Source: Sphingomonas sp. Y57
Lineage (GTDB): Bacteria > Pseudomonadota > Alphaproteobacteria > Sphingomonadales > Sphingomonadaceae
NCBI RefSeq assembly: GCF_001015195.1
Contig: NZ_LDES01000027.1
Coordinates: 49,442-113,441 of the forward strand
Direction of reading: 5' to 3'
Length of the DNA stretch: 64,000 bases
Shown: piece after piece, positions 11,677-19,785 of the stretch
Layout of the letters: each line of letters opens with the position of its first letter
Position numbering within the stretch: the first letter of the stretch is position 1
Made by a program: the position numbers and the translations under genes
Notes under the pieces: model-generated
What the model was told of the DNA's origin: nothing
Seen by the model: only the letters and a program-made list of their open reading frames with translations
Database searches by the model: none

Positions 11677-14358
11677 ATGTCCAGCCCGCCGCCCATCACC
11701 CAGAACCCCGATATCCGTTTCCTGGGCCGACTGCTCGGCGACGTGATCCGCGTTTATGGCGGCGAAGCGCTGTTTCGGCGGATCGAATATATTCGTTCGG
11801 CTTCGGTCGACCGGGCGCGCGGCATCGTCGGTTCGCATGAGATCGATTCGGGCCTCGGCGCGCTGACCCTCGATGATACGCTCGCCTTCGTGCGCGGCTT
11901 CATGCTCTTCTCGATGCTCGCCAACCTCGCCGAGGACCGGCAGGGAGTCGCCGCCGAGCCCGGCGCCGACGTCGCTGCCGCGCTCGATCGGCTGGAGAAG
12001 GAGGGAATTTCGCGCGCCACGGTGGTCGAGATGCTCGACCGTGCGCTGATCGTACCGGTGCTCACCGCCCACCCGACCGAAGTGCGGCGCAAGAGCATGA
12101 TCGATCATCGCAACAAGATCGCCGAGCTGATGATGCTCAAGGATATCGGCCGGACGGAGACGGTCGACGGCGACCTGATCGACCAGGCGATCTACCGGCA
12201 GATCGCCTTGCTCTGGCAGACCCGGCCGCTGCGCCGCGAGCGGCTCTACGTCGCGGACGAGGTGGAGACCGCGCTCGCCTATCTTCGCGACATCTTCCTG
12301 CCGACGCTCCCCGCGCTCTATTCGCGCTGGCAGCGCGCCCTCGGCCATCGCCCGGCGAGCTTCCTCAGGCCGGGAAGCTGGATCGGTGGCGATCGCGACG
12401 GCAATCCCTTCGTCACCGCCGATTCGCTGCGCCTCGCCCTGTCGCGCTCGGCCGAGACCGTGATCGGCTATTATCTGCGCGAGTTGCACGAGCTGGGTGC
12501 CGAGCTGTCGATCTCGACCGAGCTGGCCGAGGTGACCTGGGAGGTCGAGAAGCTCGCCGAGGCGTCGGGCGACAAGAGCTCCACCCGCAGCGACGAGCCC
12601 TATCGCCGCGCGATCACCGGCATCTATTCGCGGCTGTCCAAGACCTATGAGAGGCTCACCGGCCGCACGCCGGCGCGGCTGCCGGCAACCGATGCCGAGG
12701 GCGGCGCCTATGAGGATCCGGCCGCGCTGCGGGCCGATCTGGTCGAGATCGCCCATGCCCTCAACCGCACCGGTGCGGGGTCGCTTGCGGGCAATGGCGC
12801 GCTCGGCCGGCTGATCCGCGCGGTCGAGACCTTCGGCTTCCATCTCGCGACGCTCGACATGCGCCAAAATGCCGATGTCCACGAGAGGGTCGTCGCCGAC
12901 CTCCTCAAGGTCGCCGGGGTCGAGGCCGACTATGGCGCGCTCGACGAGGCGGCGCGCGTCGCGCTGCTGCGGAGCGAGCTGGCGTCGAAGCGGCTGCTGC
13001 GTACCCCGTTCGGCGCCTATGCCGACGAGACGCTGTCCGAGCTAGCGATCGTCGAGGCTGCCGCCGAGGCGCATCGCCGCTACGGGCCCGAGGCGATCAC
13101 CACCTATCTGATCTCGAAAGCCGAGAGCGTTTCGGACATGCTCGAGGTCAACATCCTGCTCAAGGAGGCCGGGCTGTTCGTGCCCGGCGACCCGCCCACC
13201 GCGGCGATCATGGCGGTGCCGCTGTTCGAGACGATCGGCGATCTCGAACGCGCGCCGGAGGTGATGACGCAATGGTTCGCCCTGCCGGAGGTGGCGGCGA
13301 TCACCGCCGCACGCGGCCATCAGGAGGTGATGGTCGGCTATTCGGATTCGAACAAGGACGGCGGTTACCTCACCTCGGTGTGGAGCCTGCACGAGGCGTC
13401 GAGCGCGCTGAAGCCGGTGTTCGCCAAGGCCAACAGCGCGATCCAGCTGTTCCACGGTCGCGGCGGCGCAGTGGGGCGCGGCGGCGGATCGAGCTTCGCG
13501 GCGATCCTCGCGCAGCCGCATGGCACGGTACAGGGCCGCATCCGGATCACCGAGCAGGGCGAGGTGATCGCCGCCAAATATGGCACGCGCGACAGTGCCG
13601 CCGCCAATCTGGAGGCGATGGCCTCGGCCACGCTGCTCGCCACGCTGGAGGAGGACGCGCTCCAGCCCAAGGACGCGAAGCGCTTCTTCGCGGCGATGGA
13701 CGAGATCTCGGCCAACGCGTTCAAGGCCTATCGCGGCCTGGTCTATGACACCGAAGGCTTCCGCACCTTCTTCCGCCAGATGACGCCGATCGCCGAGATC
13801 GCCGACCTCAAGATCGGGTCGCGCCCGGCGAGCCGGACCAGGAGCGACCGGATCGAGGATCTTCGCGCCATCCCCTGGGTGTTCAGTTGGGCGCAGGCGC
13901 GGGTGATGCTGCCGGGCTGGTACGGCGTCGGTCACGGCCTCAAGGGCTTCAGGGACATCGGCCTGCTGCGCGAGATGCTCGAAGCCTGGCCCTTCTTCCA
14001 GTCGACCCTCGCCAATCTGGAGATGGTGCTGGCCAAGTCGGACATGGACATCGCCGAACGCTATGTCGCGCTGGTCGAGGACGAGGCGATGGGCCGCGAC
14101 ATCTTCGGCCGCATCCGCGACGGCTGGCAGCGGACGCAGGAGGCCCTGCTATCCGTGACGCGGCAGACCCGCCTGCTCCAGAAGAACCCGTCGCTCGACC
14201 AGTCGATCCGGCTGCGCCTGCCTTATATCGAGCCGTTGAACCTGCTCCAGATCGAGCTGCTCAAGCGCCACCGGGCGGGCGAGGACGACCCCCGCGTGCG
14301 TGAGGGAATCCAGCTCTCGATCAACGCCATCGCGACCGCGCTGCGCAACAGCGGGTGA
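11677..14358 (+). CDS. ppc: Phosphoenolpyruvate carboxylase
   Basis: This 893-residue enzyme carboxylates PEP to oxaloacetate (anaplerosis, cytoplasm). Diagnostic parts are LTAHPTEVRRKS with the catalytic His, GGDRDGNPFVT, the GYSDSNKDGGYLTS signature and the glycine loop FHGRGGAVGRGGG. The C terminus NAIATALRNSG is close to the usual conserved NTG end. Upstream in-frame ATGs (for example 11461) lie inside the repeat element, so the ATG at 11677 is chosen because MSSPPPITQNPDIRFLGRLL gives a normal N terminus. Confidence 0.97.
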   Translation: MSSPPPITQNPDIRFLGRLLGDVIRVYGGEALFRRIEYIRSASVDRARGIVGSHEIDSGLGALTLDDTLAFVRGFMLFSMLANLAEDRQGVAAEPGADVAAALDRLEKEGISRATVVEMLDRALIVPVLTAHPTEVRRKSMIDHRNKIAELMMLKDIGRTETVDGDLIDQAIYRQIALLWQTRPLRRERLYVADEVETALAYLRDIFLPTLPALYSRWQRALGHRPASFLRPGSWIGGDRDGNPFVTADSLRLALSRSAETVIGYYLRELHELGAELSISTELAEVTWEVEKLAEASGDKSSTRSDEPYRRAITGIYSRLSKTYERLTGRTPARLPATDAEGGAYEDPAALRADLVEIAHALNRTGAGSLAGNGALGRLIRAVETFGFHLATLDMRQNADVHERVVADLLKVAGVEADYGALDEAARVALLRSELASKRLLRTPFGAYADETLSELAIVEAAAEAHRRYGPEAITTYLISKAESVSDMLEVNILLKEAGLFVPGDPPTAAIMAVPLFETIGDLERAPEVMTQWFALPEVAAITAARGHQEVMVGYSDSNKDGGYLTSVWSLHEASSALKPVFAKANSAIQLFHGRGGAVGRGGGSSFAAILAQPHGTVQGRIRITEQGEVIAAKYGTRDSAAANLEAMASATLLATLEEDALQPKDAKRFFAAMDEISANAFKAYRGLVYDTEGFRTFFRQMTPIAEIADLKIGSRPASRTRSDRIEDLRAIPWVFSWAQARVMLPGWYGVGHGLKGFRDIGLLREMLEAWPFFQSTLANLEMVLAKSDMDIAERYVALVEDEAMGRDIFGRIRDGWQRTQEALLSVTRQTRLLQKNPSLDQSIRLRLPYIEPLNLLQIELLKRHRAGEDDPRVREGIQLSINAIATALRNSG

Positions 14359-14368
14359 ACGGATATCC

Positions 14369-14445
14369 GTCGCCCGGCGGAGGTCGGAGTCTCGGGAGCG
14401 CCGTGGTTCGCCGATTTCCTGAAATGCGGGCCTCCGCGCCTGACG
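14369..14445. repeat. Degenerate REP-like hairpin (copy 3)
   Basis: A left arm CGCCCGGCGGAGGTCGGAGT and a right arm GCGGGCCTCCGCGCCTGACG resemble the arms at 995-1082 but carry several mismatches. It sits directly after the ppc stop. Confidence 0.5.
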
Positions 14446-14464
14446 TGATGTGGAAGGATAGACC

Positions 14465-15520
14465 ATGACCCCGCTCGCCGACCGCCTAGGCATGACCCTG
14501 CCGATCATCCAGGCGCCGATGGCCGGGACCTCGACCCCCGCCATGGCCGCGGCGGTGTCCAATGCCGGTGGACTCGGCTCGCTGGGCCTGGGCGCGGTTG
14601 ACGCGCAAGCCGCGCACGAGATGATCGAGGCGGCGCGCGGCGCCACCAGCCGCGCGTTCAACGTCAATCTCTTCTGCCACCGCCCCGCCGTCCGCGACGC
14701 GGCGCGCGAGGCCGGCTGGATCGAGCGGCTGCGTCCCCATTTTGCCGCCTATGACGCCCAGCCGCCTGTCGCGCTGACCGAGATATATCGCAGCTTCGTC
14801 GAAGACGACGCGATGCTGGGGATGCTGCTTGAAACCCGGCCGGCCATCGTCAGCTTTCATTTCGGTCTTCCCGGCGCCGACCGCATCGCGGCACTGCGCG
14901 ACGCAGGGATCGTCCTGTTCGCCAGCGCGACCAGCCTTGCCGAGGGCCGCGCGATCGCCGCCGCCGGGATCGATGCGGTGGTGGCACAGGGCTATGAGGC
15001 GGGCGGCCATCGCGGGATCTTCGATCCAGACGGTGCCGACGAGCGGCTCGGCACGATGGCGCTGACCCGGCTGCTGGTCCGTTCGCTCGACCGGCCGGTG
15101 ATCGCCGCGGGCGGGATCATCGACGGCGCCGGGATCGCGGCGGCGCTGACCCTCGGCGCCGAGGCGGCGCAGTTGGGCACCGCCTTCGTCGGCTGTCCCG
15201 AATCCGCGGCCGACCAGGGCTATCGCGCCGCGCTGGCGACGGCCGAGCGGACGGTGATGACGCGCGCCATTTCGGGCCGGCCGGCGCGGTCGATCGTCAA
15301 CCGTTTCACCGAGCTCGACCCCGATCCGGCTGAGGTGGCGCCCTATCCGGTCGCCTATGACGCCGGCAAGGCGCTCAACGCCGCCGCCAAGGCGAGGGGC
15401 GAGACCGGCTATGGCGCGCAATGGGCCGGGCAGGCGGTCCCGCTCGCACGCAGCCTGCCCGCCGCCGAGCTGGTCGAGCTGCTCGGCGAGGAGATGCGCG
15501 CCGCCCTTGCCGCGCGGTGA
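14465..15520 (+). CDS. NAD(P)H-dependent flavin oxidoreductase, nitronate monooxygenase family
   Basis: This 351-residue FMN-binding TIM-barrel protein belongs to the 2-nitropropane dioxygenase/nitronate monooxygenase family. It starts TPLADRLGMTLPIIQAPMAG and has the phosphate-binding motifs QGYEAGGHRG (with the His expected to act in catalysis) and AAGGIIDGAGIAAAL. The family oxidises alkyl nitronates or acts as an NADH:quinone reductase; which applies here is not visible. The ribosome site GGAAGGA precedes the ATG. It probably has its own promoter after the ppc hairpin. Confidence 0.9.
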   Translation: MTPLADRLGMTLPIIQAPMAGTSTPAMAAAVSNAGGLGSLGLGAVDAQAAHEMIEAARGATSRAFNVNLFCHRPAVRDAAREAGWIERLRPHFAAYDAQPPVALTEIYRSFVEDDAMLGMLLETRPAIVSFHFGLPGADRIAALRDAGIVLFASATSLAEGRAIAAAGIDAVVAQGYEAGGHRGIFDPDGADERLGTMALTRLLVRSLDRPVIAAGGIIDGAGIAAALTLGAEAAQLGTAFVGCPESAADQGYRAALATAERTVMTRAISGRPARSIVNRFTELDPDPAEVAPYPVAYDAGKALNAAAKARGETGYGAQWAGQAVPLARSLPAAELVELLGEEMRAALAAR

Positions 15521-15576
15521 CGCGGAGCCTTTGACGCTCTCGCGGGTTGGACCCTCCTGTTGGAGGACCCCTCGAC

Positions 15577-15657
15577 ATGCGTTCTATGCTGCTCTGGCTG
15601 ATCGGCGTTCCGATTCCGCTCATCCTCCTGCTGGCCTTCTGCACCCATCACCTCTGA
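15577..15657 (+). CDS. Very small single-span membrane peptide (26 residues)
   Basis: An ATG preceded at good spacing by GGAGGA opens a 26-residue frame starting MRSMLLWLIGVPIPLILLL and ending in CTHHL. It is almost entirely one transmembrane helix with a Pro-x-Pro kink and a His-rich tail. Short membrane peptides of this pattern (LWLIGIPIP-type) recur in Proteobacteria, which supports a real gene, but the function is unknown. It lies between the flavin oxidoreductase and the convergent methyltransferase gene. Confidence 0.6.
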   Translation: MRSMLLWLIGVPIPLILLLAFCTHHL

Positions 15658-15667
15658 GAGGGACGGG

Positions 15668-16438
15668 TCAGCGAGCGCGCAGCAGGCAGAAGGCGATCCG
15701 ATAAGTGACCTGGCGCGGTCCCGCGTCGAAACGCGCCATTGCCCGGCGTAGCGTGGCTGGGGGAAGCGGGCGATAGCCGGAGGCGGCGGTGCCGGCGCCG
15801 ATCGTCTTGAGGCCGCGCAGGAAGGTGCGTGCATCGGCCTGCGGTTCGCGCAACTCCGCGATGGTCACCTCCGCCTCGAACCCGGCGGGCGCCATCGCCG
15901 CCATCGCCGCCGCGGTGGGATAGGCGGGAATGCCGGATGGCAGCTCTTCCGCCGCCAGAGCCTCCACCCATTCGGCCAGGCTTCCCGCGGCCATCGTTGA
16001 AAAGGCGATCGCGCCGCCCGGTGTGAGCAGGCCGGAGAGCCGCCACAGCGCGCCGGGGAGGTCGGTGAACCATTGAAAAGCCATGCCGGAGAGGATCAGG
16101 TCGAACTGGCCGATCGCGGGGTCGACGGTCTCGCCGTCGATCACCCGATAGTCGGCGTCGAGGCCAAGTCCGGCGCGGGCGCGGTCGACCATCGCCGGGG
16201 CGACGTCGCTGATCGTCCAGCGCGCCGGTCCGATCGTCCGATCCACCGCACGGGTCAGGAAGCCCGTGCCACAGCCCAGTTCGAGGAGGCGCGGATTCGC
16301 AGGGAGGGGGAGTGCCGCGATCCGCTCGGCCAGCCGGTCGGCCGCCGTCCGCTGGACCAGCGCCGCCGATTCATAATTGTCCGCACTGCCGAAAGCGGCG
16401 GCGATTCGCGCTCTGCGCCGGAGGGGTAAGTCGGCCAT
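15668..16438 (-). CDS. Class I SAM-dependent methyltransferase, BioC-like
   Basis: This 256-residue methyltransferase has the SAM motif LLELGCGTGFL, the acidic and post-I region SDVAPAMVDRAR, and the BioC-like N terminus RIAAAFGSADNYESAALVQ. FDLILSGMAFQWF also fits BioC. BioC methylates malonyl-ACP to start pimelate synthesis for biotin. No bio genes are adjacent, so the assignment to biotin synthesis is probable, not certain. It converges with the small membrane peptide gene. Confidence 0.78.
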   Translation of the reverse strand: MADLPLRRRARIAAAFGSADNYESAALVQRTAADRLAERIAALPLPANPRLLELGCGTGFLTRAVDRTIGPARWTISDVAPAMVDRARAGLGLDADYRVIDGETVDPAIGQFDLILSGMAFQWFTDLPGALWRLSGLLTPGGAIAFSTMAAGSLAEWVEALAAEELPSGIPAYPTAAAMAAMAPAGFEAEVTIAELREPQADARTFLRGLKTIGAGTAASGYRPLPPATLRRAMARFDAGPRQVTYRIAFCLLRAR

Positions 16439-16455
16439 CGGGGCGGGGCCTTAGA

Positions 16456-16498
16456 GCATTTTCGGGAAAAGCGGGTAACGGTTTCCTTGGGAAAATGC
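16456..16498. repeat. Short inverted repeat GCATTTTC ... GAAAATGC
   Basis: Eight-base arms at 16456-16463 and 16491-16498 flank a GGGAAAAGCGGGTAACGG centre. AGAGCATTTTC-type palindromes are common dispersed repeats in alphaproteobacteria. It lies between the divergent methyltransferase and bfd genes. Confidence 0.45.
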
Positions 16499-16557
16499 CG
16501 CCGTCCGCATCAGCGTCCGCGCCTTGCGCGCAAAAATTAAGAATGATGCCGTGATCT

Positions 16558-16580
16558 CTATTGATAGTCAGTTGCAATAG
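16558..16580 (+). promoter_or_regulatory. Candidate iron-regulator (Fur-type) operator upstream of bfd
   Basis: The dyad CTATTG-N11-CAATAG lies 29 bases before the bfd ATG, and TTGATAGTCAGTTGCAATAG within it resembles a degenerate Fur box. An adjoining 12-base palindrome AATAGCGCTATT overlaps it. Iron control of bfd is expected from other bacteria; the regulator here is inferred. Confidence 0.35.
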
Positions 16581-16608
16581 CGCTATTTCTAGATTCGAGA
16601 GGTGCCGC

Positions 16609-16779
16609 ATGGTTGTGTGTGTCTGCAACGCGATCAAGGAAAGCCAGGTTCGGGACGCCGCCCGCAAAGGCGCGAACTGTCCGCGCAGCGCCTATGAGGC
16701 GCTCGGCCGCCGCCCGCGCTGCGGCCAGTGCCTTCCCTTCGCCCGCTCGATCATCGACGAGGAAAGCGTCGCCGCCTGA
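16609..16779 (+). CDS. bfd: Bacterioferritin-associated ferredoxin
   Basis: This 56-residue [2Fe-2S] protein delivers electrons to bacterioferritin to release stored iron. The ligands appear as Cys4-x-Cys6 and Cys38-x-x-Cys41 (MVVCVCNAI and RPRCGQC), the Bfd/NirB pattern. The length is typical. It is followed by an intrinsic terminator and, 200 bases on, by bfr in the same direction. Confidence 0.95.
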   Translation: MVVCVCNAIKESQVRDAARKGANCPRSAYEALGRRPRCGQCLPFARSIIDEESVAA

Positions 16780-16802
16780 CCTGGCAGCATCGGGGATGAA
16801 GC

Positions 16803-16825
16803 GGCCGCCTTCGGGCGGCCTTTTT
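16803..16825 (+). terminator. Intrinsic terminator of bfd
   Basis: The stem GGCCGCC/GGCGGCC with loop TTCG is followed by TTTTT. It lies 23 bases after the bfd stop. Confidence 0.85.
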
Positions 16826-16860
16826 CGTTCTTGCGAATGAAAAGCCATCGCGCGCATTGC

Positions 16861-16886
16861 GAATGACTATTGGTCTCAAGTAATTC
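16861..16886 (+). promoter_or_regulatory. Candidate operator dyad upstream of bfr
   Basis: GAATGACT and AGTAATTC form an imperfect inverted repeat (7 of 8 pairs) about 100 bases before the bfr ATG, in an AT-rich promoter region. An iron-dependent regulator is the obvious candidate, but the motif is weak. Confidence 0.25.
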
Positions 16887-16981
16887 TTTTTATTGGTTTT
16901 TTCCGAGGCAATATTGATCCGGCCTCTTTCCATCCGCGTCAAGCTTCTCTAGGAGCGGGATGATATTTTACGGAGGCCGAT

Positions 16982-17461
16982 ATGAAGGGTGATCCCAAGG
17001 TCATCGAAATCCTCAACGAGACGCTCAAGAACGAGCTGACGGCGATCAACCAGTACTTCCTGCATTACCGCATGCTCAATCATTGGGGCATCGCGAAGCT
17101 GGCGAAGTTCGAATATGAGGAATCGATCGACGAGATGAAGCATGCCGACCGGCTTGCGGAGCGCATCCTGTTCCTCGATGGTCTTCCCAATTTCCAGATG
17201 CTCGGTCGGTTGCGGATCGGCGAGACGGTCGAGGAAATCCTCAAGGCCGATCTCGCGCTGGAGAATGATGCGATTCCGCAGCTTCGCGACGGTATCGCCT
17301 ATTGCGAACAGGTCCGCGACTACGTGACCCGCGATCTGCTTCAGTCCATCCTCGAATCCGAGGAAGAGCATGTCGACACGCTGGAGACCCAGTTCGAGAT
17401 GATCGAGCGGATGGGCATCCAGAACTATGTCCAGCTCCAGTCGAAGGCAGCCGAAGAATAA
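16982..17461 (+). CDS. bfr: Bacterioferritin
   Basis: This 159-residue four-helix iron-storage subunit forms the 24-mer haem-containing cage. All ferroxidase ligands are present: Glu18, Glu51, His54, Glu94, Glu127 and His130. The haem-axial Met52 is also kept (IDEMKHADR). The ATG follows ACGGAGGCCGAT. Pairing with bfd just upstream supports a joint iron storage/release role. Confidence 0.98.
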   Translation: MKGDPKVIEILNETLKNELTAINQYFLHYRMLNHWGIAKLAKFEYEESIDEMKHADRLAERILFLDGLPNFQMLGRLRIGETVEEILKADLALENDAIPQLRDGIAYCEQVRDYVTRDLLQSILESEEEHVDTLETQFEMIERMGIQNYVQLQSKAAEE

Positions 17462-17579
17462 GCGGACAGGGTCGGCGCGCGCTATTGGCGATGTCCCCGA
17501 GATGGACGCAAAAGCGGATGACCGCCCATCGGCTCCGTGTTATTTCGCTGCGACACGTCTATTTTGGGAATCACGCCTG

Positions 17580-17828
17580 ATGAAGTCGCTTGCTTATCTT
17601 GCCCTGATCGCCACGGCCGGCCTGTCGATCTCGGTTCATGCCGAAGAACCCAGCCAGAAGGCCGACAAGAGCAATCCCGACCGGATGATCTGCCGTTCCG
17701 AACCCGTTATCGGCAGCCGCCTCGCCAAGGCCAAGCGTTGCATGACCAAGGCACAGTGGGACGAGGACCGCCGCCTGACACGGATGCAACTCGAGCAGAA
17801 TCAGGGCGGCCGCTACAAGAACAATTGA
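17580..17828 (+). CDS. Small exported protein with paired cysteines
   Basis: This 82-residue protein has a signal peptide (MKSLAYLALIATAGLSISVHA-E, cleavage near residue 21). The mature part is charged and carries two Cys in CRSEPVIGSRLAKAKRC, likely a disulfide, followed by MTKAQWDEDRRL. This motif recurs in small sphingomonad periplasmic proteins of unknown role. The start is set by the signal peptide. It ends at a strong bidirectional terminator. Confidence 0.75.
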   Translation: MKSLAYLALIATAGLSISVHAEEPSQKADKSNPDRMICRSEPVIGSRLAKAKRCMTKAQWDEDRRLTRMQLEQNQGGRYKNN

Positions 17829-17844
17829 GCCGCAGAAAAAGAAG

Positions 17845-17877
17845 GCCGGGACATCGATGGTGTCCCGGCTCTTTTTT
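17845..17877 (+). terminator. Bidirectional intrinsic terminator
   Basis: The stem GCCGGGACA/TGTCCCGGC is followed by CTTTTTT on plus. On minus it is followed by CTTCTTTTTC. It separates the convergent small exported protein gene and the sulfotransferase gene and probably serves both. Confidence 0.85.
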
Positions 17878-17899
17878 CGTGGTCCACGAACGGCGAAGA

Positions 17900-19777
17900 T
17901 CAGACGCGGTAACCCATTTGTTCCGCCCACGGCGCGAGGATCGGCAGGATGTCGGCCATCTGGGAGCGATAGCGTTCCCAGCGGCCGATCGCCCGGTTGT
18001 AGATCGGTTCGGTTACCTGCGCGTAGCTGGCGGTGCGGATGTGCTCGCGCCGGGCCGCGCTGCCGCGGTTGTCCAGCACGGCGTCGTCCCAGGCGATGCC
18101 GAGGAAGCCTAGCAGCCGCCGCATCTCGCCCTCCAGATCGTCGATCATCGTCTCGTAGCGGACCCGGCAAACGTCGATCGGCAGGAGCGCCTCCGCCCGC
18201 GTCCAGGCGGTCGCGGCGGCATCATAGAGCCGCGCCGCGCCTTCGAGGGAAGTGAAGCTCAGCATCGCGGGATTAAGTTCGAAGCTCGACATGAAGCCGC
18301 TCAGCACGCAATCGCACGGGTGCCGTTCCACGAAAATCACCTTGGCGTCGGGAAACAGGCGGTGGATCACCGCCATGCGCGCCATGTGCAACGGGAATTT
18401 ATCGACGATCCGCTGCCCCGGTTCGGGCGGCGCGAGGCTGTCGAGCGCTTCGAAATAGGTATGGCGCAGCGCATTGGCCTCGGCACTGGTCAGCTGGTCG
18501 AGCCGCTCGGGATCGCCGAGCGCGCGCTGCACCGCCCGGACGACGGGCAACTCCTCCAGGACGTGGAGCGAGGGAATGTTCATCAGCAGCGTGTCGAGCA
18601 GTGTCGTCCCCGAGCGTGGGAAGCCCACCAGGAAGATCGGCGCGGGCGGCGCGGCCTCGATCTCGACCTTGCTCCACGCCGAGACGCGGGCCGCCGTCAG
18701 CCGCTCGCCATTGCCTACGATCTCGTCGATGAAGGCAGGGCCCAGCGCCTCGGGATGTGCCTGCGCGCGGGCCGCCGCATTCATCGCGGTAAAGGCCTCG
18801 AAGGCGAGATCGGTATCGCCGGTGCGGTCGGCCAGCTCGCCGACGAGCTGGTTGCGCCGGACCGGGTTGATCGTCTCCGGGATGCGCCGGGCGATGGCCA
18901 GGGCCTCGGCATGGGCGCCCCGGCGGCGCAGCGCCGCGGCCTCGATGAAGCCGATCCCTTCGGTCTCGCCGACCCCCTTCCCGCGCGCCTCGTCCGCCAG
19001 CGCCGCCAGGGCGTCGACCTTGTTGAGGCTGTCGAGCTGTACCGCGAGATCGAGCCAGGCCGGCGTGAAGCCGGGGGAAAGCTCGATCGCCGCGCGATAG
19101 GCCTGCTCGGCTGCGTCGAAATGACCGAGCACGGCTTCGGCAAGGCCCAGCTCGGCCCGGATCTCGGCATTGTCCGGGATTGCGCCGGCGGCGGCGCGGA
19201 GCAGTTCGGTGGCGTCCTCGGGTCTTAACAGCCCGCCGAGCAGCTTGGCGAGGTTGAGATAGGGCAATGCTATGTCGGGCCGGAGCGCGATCGCCCTCCG
19301 CAACGGCGCCTCGGCCCGCTCGCCATGGCCGGTCGCGGCATAGAGGTTGCCGAGATTGTTCCAGCTCTCGAAATCGTCGGGAAGCGCCGCGACGACCGCT
19401 TCATAATCGGCCACCGCACGATCGAGATGGCCACGCTGATGCTCGATATAGGCCGACAGGCGCAGCATCTTCGGATCGCGCTCGCCGCCCGCGCAGACCT
19501 TGGCCGCCTCGTCGAGCGATCCGGTCTCGATCAATGCGCGGATGAGGTTGTTGCGGGTCGACTGGTCGCCCGGCGCGAGCTTCAGCGCCTCGCGCAGGCG
19601 GGCGATGCCGCCGGGCAGGTCTCCGGTGCGGCAGGCGAGCATCCCGGCCAGTGCCAGCAGCGGCTGATCGTTGGGCAGCGAGCGCAATATCTGGTCGGCT
19701 GCGGCGCGCGCGCCCGGCAGGTCGCCGATCTTGATGCGGGCGAAAATCGGCGAGAGGTGCGGGGGCGGCACGGTCAT
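17900..19777 (-). CDS. TPR-repeat sulfotransferase
   Basis: This 625-residue protein has about 370 residues of tetratricopeptide-like helix pairs (for example FESWNNLGNLYAATGHGERA), then a sulfotransferase domain. The PAPS 5'-phosphosulfate loop is FLVGFPRSGTTLLDTLL near residue 390 and the 3'-phosphate loop is VERHPCDCVLSGF. It would transfer sulfate from PAPS to a hydroxyl, possibly on a protein bound by the TPRs. The ATG at 19777 is chosen because it follows GAGAGACTCC and lies 8 bases after the upstream gene stop. It is the last gene of a three-enzyme operon behind a TonB-dependent receptor. Confidence 0.9.
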   Translation of the reverse strand: MTVPPPHLSPIFARIKIGDLPGARAAADQILRSLPNDQPLLALAGMLACRTGDLPGGIARLREALKLAPGDQSTRNNLIRALIETGSLDEAAKVCAGGERDPKMLRLSAYIEHQRGHLDRAVADYEAVVAALPDDFESWNNLGNLYAATGHGERAEAPLRRAIALRPDIALPYLNLAKLLGGLLRPEDATELLRAAAGAIPDNAEIRAELGLAEAVLGHFDAAEQAYRAAIELSPGFTPAWLDLAVQLDSLNKVDALAALADEARGKGVGETEGIGFIEAAALRRRGAHAEALAIARRIPETINPVRRNQLVGELADRTGDTDLAFEAFTAMNAAARAQAHPEALGPAFIDEIVGNGERLTAARVSAWSKVEIEAAPPAPIFLVGFPRSGTTLLDTLLMNIPSLHVLEELPVVRAVQRALGDPERLDQLTSAEANALRHTYFEALDSLAPPEPGQRIVDKFPLHMARMAVIHRLFPDAKVIFVERHPCDCVLSGFMSSFELNPAMLSFTSLEGAARLYDAAATAWTRAEALLPIDVCRVRYETMIDDLEGEMRRLLGFLGIAWDDAVLDNRGSAARREHIRTASYAQVTEPIYNRAIGRWERYRSQMADILPILAPWAEQMGYRV

Positions 19778-19785
19778 GGAGTCTC

